A stretch of DNA of 64,000 bases from Caulobacter sp. 602-1 (GTDB lineage: Bacteria > Pseudomonadota > Alphaproteobacteria > Caulobacterales > Caulobacteraceae), in contig NZ_RRYI01000003.1 in assembly GCF_003931565.1 (NCBI RefSeq), forward strand, positions 310,001 through 374,000, read 5' to 3'. The notes beneath the pieces are model-generated. The model saw only the letters and a program-made list of their open reading frames with translations, was not told the origin of the DNA and ran no database searches. Shown here one piece after another: positions 11,647-22,025 of this stretch. Made by a program: the position numbers and the translations under genes. Positions within the stretch are counted from its first letter, which is position 1. Every line of letters starts with the position of its first letter.

Positions 11647-13047
11647 TTACGCCTGCATCGTCCAGCCTTCGACGCCCATGGCCGCCTGGCGGATCGCCTC
11701 CGAGCGGGTCGGGTGCGGGTGGCAGGTGCGGGCGATGTCTTCCGAGGCGCCGCCGAACTCCATGGCCACGCAGACCTCGGCGATCATGTCGCCGACGTTC
11801 GGGCCGACGGCGTGGGCGCCCAGGATACGGTCGGTCTTGGCGTCCGCCAGGATCTTCACGAAGCCGTCGGTCTCGTGGTTGATCTTGGCGCGGCTGTTGG
11901 CCAGGAACGGGAACTTGCCGACCTTGTAGGCCACACCCGCGGCCTTCAGGTCCTCCTCGGTCTTGCCGACCGTGGCGACTTCGGGGCTGGTGTAGATGAC
12001 GCCCGGGATGATGTCGTAGTTCACGTGGCCGGCCTTGCCCGCGATCAGCTCGATGCAGGCCACGCCCTCGTCCTCGGCCTTGTGGGCCAGCATCGGACCC
12101 GAGGTCACGTCGCCGACCACCCAGATCCCGCCGACGCCGGTCTTGAAGTGGTCGTTAGCGATCATGCCGCGCTTGTCCGGCGTGATGCCGACCGTCTCCA
12201 GGCCCAGGCCCTGGGTGAACGGACGGCGGCCGATGGCGACCAGCACATAGTCGGCCTCGATCGTCGCGGCCGCGCCGCCGGCGACCGGCTCATGGGTCAG
12301 CTTGACGCCCTTGGCCGAAGCCTCGGCGCCGGTCACCTTGGCGCCCAGCGAGAACTTGAAGCCCTGCTTGGTCAGGATCTTCTGGAAGGCGTTGGCGACC
12401 TCGGTGTCGGTGCCGGGCAGGATGCGGTCCAGATACTCGACGACGGTGACTTCCGCGCCCAGGCGCTTCCAAACCGAACCCAGCTCCAGGCCGATGACGC
12501 CGGCGCCGACGACGATCAGGCTCTTGGGCACTTCCGGCAGCGACAGGGCGCCGGTGGAGTCGACGATGCGCTTGTTGTCGATCGTCACGCCCGGCAGCGG
12601 CGTCGGCTCCGAGCCGGTGGCGATCACGATGTTCTTGGTCTCGAGCACGGTTTCCGAACCGTCCTCGGCCTTCACGACCACCTTGCCAACACCGTCGATG
12701 CGGCCCCAGCCCTTCACGTAGTCGACCTTATTCTTCTTCATCAGGAACTCGACGCCCTTGGTCAGGGCTTCGACGCTCTCGGCCTTCTGGGCCATCATCT
12801 GCGGCAGGTTCAGCTTCGGCTTGACCTCGATGCCCAGCTTGGCGAACTCGGGACCGGTCGCGGCCGCGTACATCTCCGAGGCGTGCAGCAGGGCCTTGGA
12901 CGGCATGCAGCCGACGTTCAGGCAGGTGCCGCCCAGCTTGCCGCGTGACTCGACGATCGCGGTTTTCAGGCCCAACTGACCCGCGCGGATCGCGGCGTTG
13001 TAGCCGCCGGGACCGCCACCGATGATGACGACGTCGTACTGAGCCAT
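11647..13047 (-). CDS. lpdA: Dihydrolipoyl dehydrogenase (E3)
   Basis: This FAD enzyme reoxidises the lipoyl group of the E2 subunit and makes NADH. The 466-residue protein has the FAD motif [10 protein letters not shown], the redox disulfide C42/C47 in [13 protein letters not shown], the NAD-binding [13 protein letters not shown] and the catalytic pair H445/E450 in [11 protein letters not shown]. It lies in the same strand and region as sucB and sucA, so it is most likely the E3 of the 2-oxoglutarate dehydrogenase complex, although it may also serve pyruvate dehydrogenase. It is separated from sucB by the DUF3088 gene (same strand) and the convergent VirJ-like gene. It has its own promoter-like sequence at 13091-13120. 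Confidence 0.96.
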   Translation of the reverse strand: MAQYDVVIIGGGPGGYNAAIRAGQLGLKTAIVESRGKLGGTCLNVGCMPSKALLHASEMYAAATGPEFAKLGIEVKPKLNLPQMMAQKAESVEALTKGVEFLMKKNKVDYVKGWGRIDGVGKVVVKAEDGSETVLETKNIVIATGSEPTPLPGVTIDNKRIVDSTGALSLPEVPKSLIVVGAGVIGLELGSVWKRLGAEVTVVEYLDRILPGTDTEVANAFQKILTKQGFKFSLGAKVTGAEASAKGVKLTHEPVAGGAAATIEADYVLVAIGRRPFTQGLGLETVGITPDKRGMIANDHFKTGVGGIWVVGDVTSGPMLAHKAEDEGVACIELIAGKAGHVNYDIIPGVIYTSPEVATVGKTEEDLKAAGVAYKVGKFPFLANSRAKINHETDGFVKILADAKTDRILGAHAVGPNVGDMIAEVCVAMEFGGASEDIARTCHPHPTRSEAIRQAAMGVEGWTMQA

Positions 13048-13090
13048 GGGTCTACCGCCTCAAGGACGCGCCGGAAGCGGCGCCGGACAA

Positions 13091-13120
13091 AATATAGGGC
13101 CTCGCCGGCCATATTGTCAG
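13091..13120 (-). promoter_or_regulatory. Predicted sigma-70 promoter of lpdA
   Basis: On the minus strand, CTGACA (13120-13115) and TATATT (13096-13091) are separated by 18 bases. Transcription would begin about 37 bases before the lpdA ATG. This is a motif match only. Confidence 0.5.
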
Positions 13121-13311
13121 ACCTCTGGAGGCGCGTGTTCCTTAGAGGCATGCGGCCCAAAACGGAACCCGCTTTCGACGCGCGCGGCCTTGAAAACCAA
13201 GGAGAATGGTCGGTTCGTCCAAACCCGCCGCGACACCTCGCCGCGGGGACCGCCACAAGCTTGACATCAGCGCGCCCGGAGAACGCCACGGGTCGGTGGC
13301 GTCATAGCAGC

Positions 13312-13998
13312 ATGACCCCACGCGCCCGCCTCATCGCCGCCCTCGCCGCCATCTTGCTCGGCGCCACGGCGCCCCTCGCCGCCTCGGCGTCTGGCTTGGA
13401 CCAGATCCCGGTCGCCAGCGGCAAGGCCGGCGACACGCTGGCGGTGTTCTATTCGGGCGACGGCGGCTGGGCGGCCCTGGATCAGGGCGTGACCCAATAT
13501 CTGGCCGACAACGGCGTGCCGACGCTGGGCGTCAATTCGCTGAGCTATTTCACCACCAAGCGCTCGCCCGCCGGCGCCGCCGCGGACCTGGCCCAGGCCC
13601 TGCGGTCGTACGAGCGCCTTTGGGGCCGCTCGAAGGTGACGTTGATCGGCTACTCGTTCGGGGCCGACGCCCTGCCGGCGATCATCCCGCAACTGCCCGC
13701 CGACGTCCGCGGCCAGATCGGCCGCCTGGTGCTGATCGGCGCGGGCCCCAACGGCGACCTGCAGTTCCATCCGACCAGCTGGCTCAACATCGCCACGCCG
13801 GACTCCTATCCCGTCCGCCCCGCCATCGCGGCGTTGAACGGCCTGAAAATCACGTGCGTCTACGGCGACCAGGAAAAGGCCGACATCTGCGCCAGCCTGC
13901 CCGACAGCGAGGTCGCCAAGGTCCGTCTGCCCGGCGACCACCACTTCAACCGCGACTACGCGGCCTTGGGCGCGGCGGTGCTGAAGGCCAGCCGCTAG
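13312..13998 (+). CDS. VirJ/AcvB-type alpha/beta hydrolase, exported
   Basis: The ATG at 13312 gives 228 residues with a signal peptide (hydrophobic ALAAILLGATAPLAA, cleavage near ASASG). The body matches the VirJ/AcvB family: FYSGDGGWAALDQG near residue 47, the nucleophile S115 in GYSFGADALP, and a late PGDHHFNRDY with the catalytic His. AcvB/AtvA proteins of related bacteria hydrolyse lysyl-phosphatidylglycerol in the periplasm and often lie beside lpiA. No lpiA gene is adjacent, so this substrate is only a possibility. The long in-frame extension upstream of 13312 would remove the signal peptide from the N-terminus. The stop TAG overlaps the stop of the convergent DUF3088 gene. Confidence 0.85.
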   Translation: MTPRARLIAALAAILLGATAPLAASASGLDQIPVASGKAGDTLAVFYSGDGGWAALDQGVTQYLADNGVPTLGVNSLSYFTTKRSPAGAAADLAQALRSYERLWGRSKVTLIGYSFGADALPAIIPQLPADVRGQIGRLVLIGAGPNGDLQFHPTSWLNIATPDSYPVRPAIAALNGLKITCVYGDQEKADICASLPDSEVAKVRLPGDHHFNRDYAALGAAVLKASR

Positions 13999-14339
13999 AG
14001 CGGGGCCGGCAGGTCGTATTTCGCCGCCAGCCAGCGCGTGATCGGTCGCGCGTCGCTCAGGAACGACAGGCCGTTGGCCGACTGAATCTCGCCGTACGGG
14101 CCGGCGTCCGGCGCGGCGTCGCTGAGGATCAGGGTCGGGGCGTTCTGATGCGCTTCGCCCAGGCGCTCGACCAGGGCCGGACGCGGCCGGACGTAGTCGA
14201 CGCGAACGATGTCTAGGACGTCGCGCAGTCGCGGATAGGCGGCCAGGTAGCCTTCCATCATCGCGCAGTCGGGACAGAAGCGTTGCTGGCCCTCTTTGTC
14301 GAAGCCCATCGGCAGCAGATAGAGGGTGTCCTTGGCCAT
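13995..14339 (-). CDS. DUF3088 family protein
   Basis: The ATG at 14339 follows GGGAGG by five bases and gives 114 residues starting MAKDTLYLLPMGF. The protein contains RFCPDCAMMEGYLAAYP, a CxxC in a thioredoxin-like context, and later VDYVRPRPALVERLGEAHQNAPTLIL, the conserved core of DUF3088. The biochemical role of the family is unknown; a redox function is suggested by the CPDC motif. It lies between sucB and lpdA on the same strand and could be co-transcribed with either. Its stop codon shares bases with the VirJ-like stop in a CTAG palindrome. Confidence 0.8.
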   Translation of the reverse strand: MAKDTLYLLPMGFDKEGQQRFCPDCAMMEGYLAAYPRLRDVLDIVRVDYVRPRPALVERLGEAHQNAPTLILSDAAPDAGPYGEIQSANGLSFLSDARPITRWLAAKYDLPAPL

Positions 14340-14450
14340 GGCGGCCTCCCGCAAAGCAAACGGCCCCGGCGCGGAACGCCAGGGCCTCTTTGAGCAGCGC
14401 GCACCGGGCGGCGAAACCGCACACACTTTCGCCTGGCGCGCTTGAAGCGA

Positions 14451-14478
14451 AGAAGCCCGCCGGTAAGGGCGGGCTTCT
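14451..14478 (-). terminator. Hairpin terminator after sucB
   Basis: Arms AGAAGCCCGCC and GGCGGGCTTCT enclose a six-base loop just downstream of the sucB stop. On the minus strand the stem is followed by a pyrimidine-rich TTCGCTTC run rather than pure U. Confidence 0.65.
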
Positions 14479-14487
14479 CAAAGTCTC

Positions 14488-15720
<1,233 letters not shown>

Positions 15721-15777
15721 GGGGCTTTCCAGGTCTCTCTTGTTTGGTCCGGCGAAATTAAAGACGAAGTCCGACGC

Positions 15778-18741
15778 TTAAGCGAAGGCCTCGTTGAGGA
15801 ACGTCTCGAGTTCTTTCAGGTGGCGGCTCATCAGGCCCGCGGCGGTGGACGCCGAGGCCGGACGACCCACATAGCGGGCGCGCTTGGCCTTGATGTCCAG
15901 CTTGTCGAGCGTCAGCTCCAGCCACGGATCGACGAAGGTCCAGCCGCCCATGTTCTTCGGCTCTTCCTGGCACCAGACCAGGTCGGCGTTCTTGAACCGA
16001 CCGAGCACGTTCATCAGCGACTTCATCGGCCACGGATAGAACTGCTCCAGACGCAGCAGATAGACGTCGTCGCGGCCCGTCTTGGCGCGATGGTCCACGA
16101 GGTCGAAATAGACCTTACCCGAGCAGAGGACGACGCGCTTGATCTGGTCGTCGCTCTTCAGCGTGATCCCGCCGACGTCGCAGCCGGCCTCGGCGCCGTC
16201 CACCATCACGCGGTGGAAGCCCGAACCCTCGGCGAAGTCGTCCAGGTTCGAGACGGCGCGCTTGTGGCGCAGCAGGCTCTTGGGGGCCATCACGATCAGC
16301 GGCTTGCGGAACTCGCGGTGCATCTGCCGGCGCAGGGCGTGGAAGTAGTTGGCCGGCGTGGTGCAGTTCAGCACCTGCATGTTGTCTTCCGCGCACGACT
16401 GCAGGAAGCGCTCCAGGCGAGCCGAGCTGTGCTCGGGGCCCTGGCCTTCGTAGCCGTGCGGCAGCAGCATGACGAGGCCGCTCATCCGCAGCCACTTGCG
16501 CTCGCCCGAGCTGATGAACTGGTCGATGACCACCTGGGCGCCGTTCACGAAGTCGCCGAACTGGCCTTCCCACAGGGTCAGGGTGTTCGGGTCGGCCAGC
16601 GAGAAGCCGTATTCGAAGCCCAGCACCGCCTCTTCCGACAGGGCCGAGTCGATCACTTCATAGTGGGCCTGGCCGGCGCGGATGTTGTTCAGCGGCGTGT
16701 AGTGCTCTTCGGTCTTCTGGTCGATGACGTCCGAGTGGCGCTGGGTGAACGTGCCGCGCACCGAGTCCTGGCCCGACAGGCGGACCGGATAGCCCTCGTC
16801 GAGCAGGGTGGCGAAGGCCAGGTGCTCGGCGGTGCCCCAGTCGATGCCCTCGCCCTTTTCGATCGCCTCGCGGCGGTTGTCGATGGCGCGCTTGACGGTC
16901 TTGTGAGCGTCGATGCGGTCCGGGATCGTCGTGATCTGCCGGCCGATCTCCAGCAGGCGGGTCTTCGGGAAGGCCGTCTTGCCGCGGCGATCCTCGTCGC
17001 CCGGCAGGGTCAGGCCGGCCCACTTGCCGTCCAGCCAGTCGGCCTTGTTGGCCTTGTAGGTCTTGCCGGCGTCGAACTCGGCGTCGAGGAACTTCTCGAA
17101 GTCGCTGACCCAGCCGTCCGACTCTTCCTGGCTGATCACGCCCTCGCCGATCAGGCGGTTGGCGTAGAGCTCACGCGTCGGCGGGTGGCCCTTGATCTTG
17201 GCGTACATGATCGGCGACGTCATGGTCGGATCGTCGCCTTCGTTGTGCCCGAAGCGACGGTAGCAGACCATGTCGATGACCACGTCCTTGCCGAACTTCT
17301 GGCGGTACTCGGTCGACACCTTGGCGGCGAAGACGACGGCTTCCGGATCGTCGCCGTTCACGTGGAAGATCGGGGCCTCAACCATCAGCGCCATGTCGCT
17401 GGGATACGGCGAGCTACGCGAGTAGCGCGGGCTGGTGGTGAAGCCGATCTGGTTGTTGACGATGAAGTGGATCGTGCCGCCCGTGCGGTAGCCCTTCAGG
17501 CCCGACAGGGTGAAGCACTCGGCCACCACGCCCTGGCCGGCGAAGGCGGCGTCGCCGTGCAGCAGCAGCGGCAGCACATGGCCGCGGCCCGCGTCCGGGG
17601 TCTCGCGCAGCAGGAAGGCCTGCTTGGCGCGGGCCTTGCCGATCACGACCGGGTTGACGATTTCCAGGTGCGACGGGTTGGCCGTCAGCGACAGGTGGAC
17701 CTTGTTGTCGTCGAACTCACGGTCCGACGAGGCGCCCATGTGATACTTCACGTCGCCCGAGCCCTCGACGTCCGAAGGCACCGACGAGCCGCCTTGGAAC
17801 TCGTGGAAGATGACGTGGTAGGGCTTGCCCATCACGGCGGCCAGCACGTTCAGGCGACCGCGGTGCGGCATGCCCAGGACAATGTCCTTCACGCCCAGCG
17901 CGCCGCCGCGCTTGATGATCTGCTCCATGGCCGGGACCATGGCCTCGCCGCCGTCCAGGCCGAAGCGCTTGGTGCCGGGGAAGCGCTTGTGCAGGAACTT
18001 CTCGAAACCCTCGGCCTCGATCAGCTTCTTCAGGATGGCGACCTTGCCCTCCTTGGAGAAGGTGATTTCCTTGTCGCGGCCCTCGATGCGCTCCTGCAGC
18101 CAGGCCTTCTCGGCCGGGTCGGAGATGTGCATGTACTGCACGCCGACATTGCCGCAGTAGGTGCGACGCAGGATCGACAGGATCTCGCGGATCGTGGCGG
18201 TCTCCAGACCCAGCACGAAGTCGAGGAAGATCGGGCGGTCGTAGTCGGCCTCGGAGAAGCCGTAGGTGGCCGGGTCCAGCTCGCTGGCGTCCTTCGGCGG
18301 ATCCAGGCCCAGCGGGTCGAGATTGGCGGCCAGGTGACCGCGCATCCGGTAGGCGCGGATCATCATGATGGCGCGCAGGCTGTCCAGCGTGGCGGCGCGG
18401 ACGGCTTCGGCGGACGAGCCGGGAGCCTTGCCCTCGATCGCCTTGGCGACCTTGGCTTCGACGGCGGGGGCGACGCTGGCCCACTGGCCGTCCAGGGCCG
18501 ACAGCCAGTCCGGACGGACGGTCGCCACCTTCTTGGGCGTCCAGGCCGGGTCCTGCGCGGCGCGCTTAACCTGGTCGGCCTGCTCGGCGAGGCTGGCGAA
18601 GAAGGCGTTCCACGAGGGTTCGACCGATCCGGGGTTCTCCGCCCATTGGGCGTAGAGGTCTTCCACGAACGCCGCGTTGGCGCCGTAGAGGAAGCTGGTC
18701 TCGGTCAAGACCTGGTTGATGATGCCTGCGTCGTCCGCCAT
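15778..18741 (-). CDS. sucA: 2-oxoglutarate dehydrogenase E1
   Basis: This thiamine-diphosphate enzyme decarboxylates 2-oxoglutarate and passes the succinyl group to SucB. The 987-residue length is typical. The N-terminal peripheral segment (SFLYGANAAFVEDLYAQW) binds E2/E3 in this family. The active-site region contains GMPHRGRLNVLA, the diphosphate-binding LLHGDAAFAGQGVV, and YRRFGHNEGDDP. The start ATG at 18741 gives MADDAGIINQVLT. It precedes sucB and follows sucD after a 173-base spacer that holds alternative hairpins and a TATATT -10-like sequence on the minus strand, so it may have its own promoter. Confidence 0.97.
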   Translation of the reverse strand: MADDAGIINQVLTETSFLYGANAAFVEDLYAQWAENPGSVEPSWNAFFASLAEQADQVKRAAQDPAWTPKKVATVRPDWLSALDGQWASVAPAVEAKVAKAIEGKAPGSSAEAVRAATLDSLRAIMMIRAYRMRGHLAANLDPLGLDPPKDASELDPATYGFSEADYDRPIFLDFVLGLETATIREILSILRRTYCGNVGVQYMHISDPAEKAWLQERIEGRDKEITFSKEGKVAILKKLIEAEGFEKFLHKRFPGTKRFGLDGGEAMVPAMEQIIKRGGALGVKDIVLGMPHRGRLNVLAAVMGKPYHVIFHEFQGGSSVPSDVEGSGDVKYHMGASSDREFDDNKVHLSLTANPSHLEIVNPVVIGKARAKQAFLLRETPDAGRGHVLPLLLHGDAAFAGQGVVAECFTLSGLKGYRTGGTIHFIVNNQIGFTTSPRYSRSSPYPSDMALMVEAPIFHVNGDDPEAVVFAAKVSTEYRQKFGKDVVIDMVCYRRFGHNEGDDPTMTSPIMYAKIKGHPPTRELYANRLIGEGVISQEESDGWVSDFEKFLDAEFDAGKTYKANKADWLDGKWAGLTLPGDEDRRGKTAFPKTRLLEIGRQITTIPDRIDAHKTVKRAIDNRREAIEKGEGIDWGTAEHLAFATLLDEGYPVRLSGQDSVRGTFTQRHSDVIDQKTEEHYTPLNNIRAGQAHYEVIDSALSEEAVLGFEYGFSLADPNTLTLWEGQFGDFVNGAQVVIDQFISSGERKWLRMSGLVMLLPHGYEGQGPEHSSARLERFLQSCAEDNMQVLNCTTPANYFHALRRQMHREFRKPLIVMAPKSLLRHKRAVSNLDDFAEGSGFHRVMVDGAEAGCDVGGITLKSDDQIKRVVLCSGKVYFDLVDHRAKTGRDDVYLLRLEQFYPWPMKSLMNVLGRFKNADLVWCQEEPKNMGGWTFVDPWLELTLDKLDIKAKRARYVGRPASASTAAGLMSRHLKELETFLNEAFA

Positions 18742-18829
18742 CGTTGTCGCCTTAGATCCGCTTGCTTACGGGAGCGCTATCGCAAGCCCGTAAATATAGT
18801 CTCTCAATCGCCCGGGCGCCCGTCGAACG

Positions 18830-18901
18830 GCGGGGCCCAGGTGATTTTTTCGGATCGTCGACTGGCGGTCGCAAAAAACCTGGGCCCCGCGCGAGGCGGG
18901 G
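18830..18901 (-). promoter_or_regulatory. Alternative hairpins between sucD and sucA (attenuator-like)
   Basis: Read on the minus strand, three segments occur. Segment 1 is CCCCGC (18901-18896), segment 2 is GCGGGGCCCAGG (18890-18879) followed by TTTTTT (18878-18873), and segment 3 is CCTGGGCCCCGC (18841-18830), preceded by AAAAAA (18850-18845). Segment 2 can pair with 1 in a short hairpin ahead of the U-run, or with 3 in a 12-bp stem that, with the U and A tracts, also hides the U-run. The two folds exclude each other. Whether this works as a sucCD terminator or an attenuator is inference. Confidence 0.55.
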
Positions 18902-18914
18902 TTTCGGTGTCTAG

Positions 18915-19799
18915 TTAGCCCTTCAGGACTTCCAGCAGGGTCTCGCCCAGCTTGGCCGGCGACGGCGAGACACGGATGCCCGCCTCTTCCATCGCCGCGA
19001 TCTTGTCCTCGGCGCCGCCCTTGCCGCCCGAAACGATGGCGCCGGCGTGGCCCATGTGACGGCCGGGAGGGGCCGTGCGGCCGGCGATGAAGCCGACCAT
19101 GGGCTTCTTGCGGCCGCGCTTGGCTTCGTCCTTCAGGAACTGCGCCGCTTCTTCTTCGGCCGCGCCGCCGATTTCACCGATCATGACGATCGACTTGGTG
19201 GCTTCGTCGGCCAGGAACAGTTCCAGCACGTCGATGAACTCGGTGCCCTTGACCGGGTCGCCGCCGATGCCGACGGCCGTGGTCTGGCCCAGGCCCGCAT
19301 TGGTGGTCTGGAACACGGCTTCGTAGGTCAGGGTGCCCGAACGCGACACGACGCCGACCGAACCGGCCGAGAAGATCGAGCCCGGCATGATGCCGATCTT
19401 GCACTGGTTGGGCGTCAGGACGCCCGGGCAGTTCGGGCCGATCAGGCGCGAACGCGAGCCTTGCAGCGCCTTCTTGACCTTGACCATGTCCAGCACCGGG
19501 ATGCCTTCGGTGATGCAGATGATCAGCGGGATCTCGGCTTCGATGGCTTCCAGGATCGAGTCGGCCGCGAAGGGCGGCGGGACATAGATCACCGAGGCGT
19601 CGGCGCCGGTGGCTTCCTTGGCTTCGCCGACCGTGTCGAACACCGGCAGGCCGATGTGGGTCTGGCCGCCCTTGCCGGGCGTGACGCCGCCGACCATCTT
19701 GGTGCCATAGGCGATGGCCTGTTCGGAGTGGAACGTGCCCTGGGCGCCGGTGATGCCCTGGCAGATGACCTTGGTTTCAGAACCGATGAGGATCGACAT
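18915..19799 (-). CDS. sucD: Succinyl-CoA synthetase alpha subunit
   Basis: The 294-residue protein carries out the substrate-level phosphorylation step with SucC. The N-terminal CoA-binding Rossmann domain starts with [19 protein letters not shown] and includes the PPPFAADSI block. The phosphorylated histidine is H251 in [13 protein letters not shown]. The start ATG lies one base from the end of sucC (the stop TAA of sucC at 19802-19800 is directly followed by ATG), so the subunits are translationally coupled. The length equals the usual bacterial form. Confidence 0.97.
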   Translation of the reverse strand: MSILIGSETKVICQGITGAQGTFHSEQAIAYGTKMVGGVTPGKGGQTHIGLPVFDTVGEAKEATGADASVIYVPPPFAADSILEAIEAEIPLIICITEGIPVLDMVKVKKALQGSRSRLIGPNCPGVLTPNQCKIGIMPGSIFSAGSVGVVSRSGTLTYEAVFQTTNAGLGQTTAVGIGGDPVKGTEFIDVLELFLADEATKSIVMIGEIGGAAEEEAAQFLKDEAKRGRKKPMVGFIAGRTAPPGRHMGHAGAIVSGGKGGAEDKIAAMEEAGIRVSPSPAKLGETLLEVLKG

Positions 19800-20999
19800 T
19801 TAGCGAGCACCCTTCACGGCCGCGACGATCTTTTCGGCGCCGTCAGACAGGTCGTTGGCGGCGATGACGTTCAGGCCGCTTTCCGAGATGATTTTCTTAC
19901 CGAGTTCGACGTTGGTGCCTTCCAGGCGGACAACGAGCGGAACCTGCAGGCCGACTTCCTTCACGGCGGCGATGACGCCTTCCGCGATGATGTCGCAGCG
20001 CATGATGCCGCCGAAGATGTTGACCAGGATGCCCTTCACGGCCGGATCGGCGGTGATGATCTTGAAGGCCGCGGTGACCTTCTCCTTGCTGGCGCCGCCG
20101 CCGACATCCAGGAAGTTGGCCGGCTCGGCGCCGTACAGCTTGATGATGTCCATGGTGGCCATGGCCAGGCCCGCGCCGTTGACCATGCAACCGATTTCGC
20201 CGTCCAGGGCGATATAGGCCAGGTCGTACTTGCTGGCTTCGATTTCCTTGGGGTCTTCTTCGCTCTCGTCGCGCAGCGCCTTGATGTCCGGGTGACGGAA
20301 CAGGCTGTTGCCGTCGAACGACAGCTTGGCGTCCAGGACGCGCAGGTGATCATCCGCCGTCACGATCAGCGGGTTGATCTCCAGCATGGCCATGTCCTTG
20401 GCCATGAACGCCGTATAGAGCTGGGTCAGCAGCGCGGCGGCTTCCTTGGCCAGGCCGCCGGTCAGGCCCAGGGCCTTGGCCAGCGCGCGCTGGTGGGTCG
20501 GCCACACGCCCGTCGCCGGGTCGATGGTGAAGGTGTGGATCTTCTCGGGCGTCGAGTGAGCGACGTCCTCGATGTCCATGCCGCCTTCGGTCGAGGCGAC
20601 CACCGAGACCTTGCTCGAGGCGCGGTCGACGAGAAGCGACAGGTAGAATTCCTTGGCGATCGCCGCGCCTTCTTCGATGTAGAGGCGGTTGACCTGCTTG
20701 CCCTTGGGGCCCGTCTGGTGGGTCACCAGCACGCGGCCGAGCATTTCCTCGGCGTTCGTACGGACGTCTTCGACCGACTTGACGACGCGAACGCCGCCCT
20801 TGGCGTCGGGGCCCAGGCCCTCGAACTTGCCCTTGCCGCGGCCACCGGCGTGGATCTGGCTCTTCACGACGAAGACCGGCGTGCCGAGCTTTTCGGCGGC
20901 GGCGGCGGCTTCATCCGGGGTGAAGGCGGCGAAGCCGCGCGGCACGGGGGCGCCGAACTCGGCGAGTACGGCTTTGGCTTGATGTTCGTGGATGTTCAT
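19800..20999 (-). CDS. sucC: Succinyl-CoA synthetase beta subunit
   Basis: The 399-residue protein has the N-terminal ATP-grasp fold ([32 protein letters not shown]) and the C-terminal ligase domain with [17 protein letters not shown]. It forms the nucleotide and succinate sites and pairs with SucD, with which it is coupled. A promoter-like sequence lies 41-70 bases upstream. No mdh gene precedes it in this window: the upstream neighbour on the same strand is a secreted protein of unknown function 278 bases away. Confidence 0.97.
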   Translation of the reverse strand: MNIHEHQAKAVLAEFGAPVPRGFAAFTPDEAAAAAEKLGTPVFVVKSQIHAGGRGKGKFEGLGPDAKGGVRVVKSVEDVRTNAEEMLGRVLVTHQTGPKGKQVNRLYIEEGAAIAKEFYLSLLVDRASSKVSVVASTEGGMDIEDVAHSTPEKIHTFTIDPATGVWPTHQRALAKALGLTGGLAKEAAALLTQLYTAFMAKDMAMLEINPLIVTADDHLRVLDAKLSFDGNSLFRHPDIKALRDESEEDPKEIEASKYDLAYIALDGEIGCMVNGAGLAMATMDIIKLYGAEPANFLDVGGGASKEKVTAAFKIITADPAVKGILVNIFGGIMRCDIIAEGVIAAVKEVGLQVPLVVRLEGTNVELGKKIISESGLNVIAANDLSDGAEKIVAAVKGAR

Positions 21000-21040
21000 G
21001 AGGGCCCGGTCTCGACGACGGCTTTCTGAAATGTGGCCGG

Positions 21041-21069
21041 GTTATAGGAGCGCTATTTCGCAGGCGCAA
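21041..21069 (-). promoter_or_regulatory. Predicted sigma-70 promoter of sucCD
   Basis: On the minus strand TTGCGC (21069-21064) and TATAAC (21046-21041) are spaced by 17 bases. The predicted leader to the sucC ATG is about 35 bases. The remaining spacer to 21277 shows no further gene or repeat that I can support. Confidence 0.55.
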
Positions 21070-21277
21070 CCGCGTGAGGGCGATAAGGTGAAGGCTTGCG
21101 TGCTTATCTTGTCCGACGAGACACCCGGACCGGGCATCTGCACGCTCAAGGCACGGGAAACCTTTGACAGCGCGCAACTGTTACCGGTCACAAATTCTCA
21201 CGCCTGAACAGCTGTCTACCGGTGTCAGAGATTGGCGATACCGTTGACGCCTCGATCATCGTCAGCTCAGCCCGAGA

Positions 21278-21964
21278 TCAACGCTGGCGGCCGGGGTCCT
21301 TAAAGAAGATCAGGATCAGCGCCAGCACCGCGACCGCGTCTCGATCCTTCGAGCCCTTGGGCGGCAGGTAGGCGGTCGGCTGCATGGCGGCCAGGTCCAC
21401 CCCGCCGATGTCGATCCCGTCGCGGCTGAACACGTAGCCGATCGTCGCGCCCCCGCCGACCGGCAGGCCGCCGACCTGTTCCGTGCGCGCCCGGATGTTG
21501 AGGCCGCCGAAGCGCAGCTCGGCGGCGCGCTGGGGCTGCTGCAGGGTCTTCAGCAGGCCGCCGCCCTTGGCGCTGGCCAGGGCGAAGCTCGCGTCGGCCC
21601 CCGCGCCGGGGCCCGAGAGCGTGCAGAAGAACTGCAGCTTGTCGCGGTCGAAGGTGATCCAGCCCAGGCCCAGCCGGCTCTGGCCGCCGCCGCAGGCCAC
21701 CTCGACCGGGCCCAGGCCCGGGCCGTTGACCGTCATCTCGACGCTGGCCTTGCCGCCCTCGAAGACGCCGGTGACCGAGCTCTTGCTGCTCTTGACCGTG
21801 GCGTCGCCGTCGTACTCGCCCAGCTGGAAACCGGGCCGGAACAGGCTGGGCCCCTTCTTGCCCGACAGCTTGACCTTCTCGGTCCCAGCCGGCGGCGCGG
21901 CCTGGGCCGGGGCGGTCGCGACCAGGGCCACGGCGAACGAAAGGGCGATAGCGAAAGACTTCAT
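21278..21964 (-). CDS. Secreted protein of unknown function with hydrophobic C-terminus
   Basis: The 228-residue product has a clear signal peptide (MKSFAIALSFAVALVATAPAQA) cited here as its h-region AIALSFAVALVATA, with cleavage at AQA-AP. The mature part is rich in Gly and short beta-like segments (VTGVFEGGKASVEMTVNG). It has two cysteines (VACGGGQ and FFCTLSG) that could pair in the periplasm. It ends with a short hydrophobic run, AVAVLALILIFF, followed by a charged KDPGRQR tail, which could be a small membrane or outer-membrane insertion segment. I do not recognise the family. It stands alone between sucC and the esterase gene, all on the minus strand. Confidence 0.7.
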   Translation of the reverse strand: MKSFAIALSFAVALVATAPAQAAPPAGTEKVKLSGKKGPSLFRPGFQLGEYDGDATVKSSKSSVTGVFEGGKASVEMTVNGPGLGPVEVACGGGQSRLGLGWITFDRDKLQFFCTLSGPGAGADASFALASAKGGGLLKTLQQPQRAAELRFGGLNIRARTEQVGGLPVGGGATIGYVFSRDGIDIGGVDLAAMQPTAYLPPKGSKDRDAVAVLALILIFFKDPGRQR

Positions 21965-22025
21965 GGCAAGCTCCCCGAGCGTCGGCTAGGCGCCACGGCG
22001 GAGCTTGCCACAGATCGGCGTTATC

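Noticed and set aside
13114-13311. N-terminal extension of the VirJ-like protein
   Set aside because: It would bury the signal peptide and has no ribosome-binding site.
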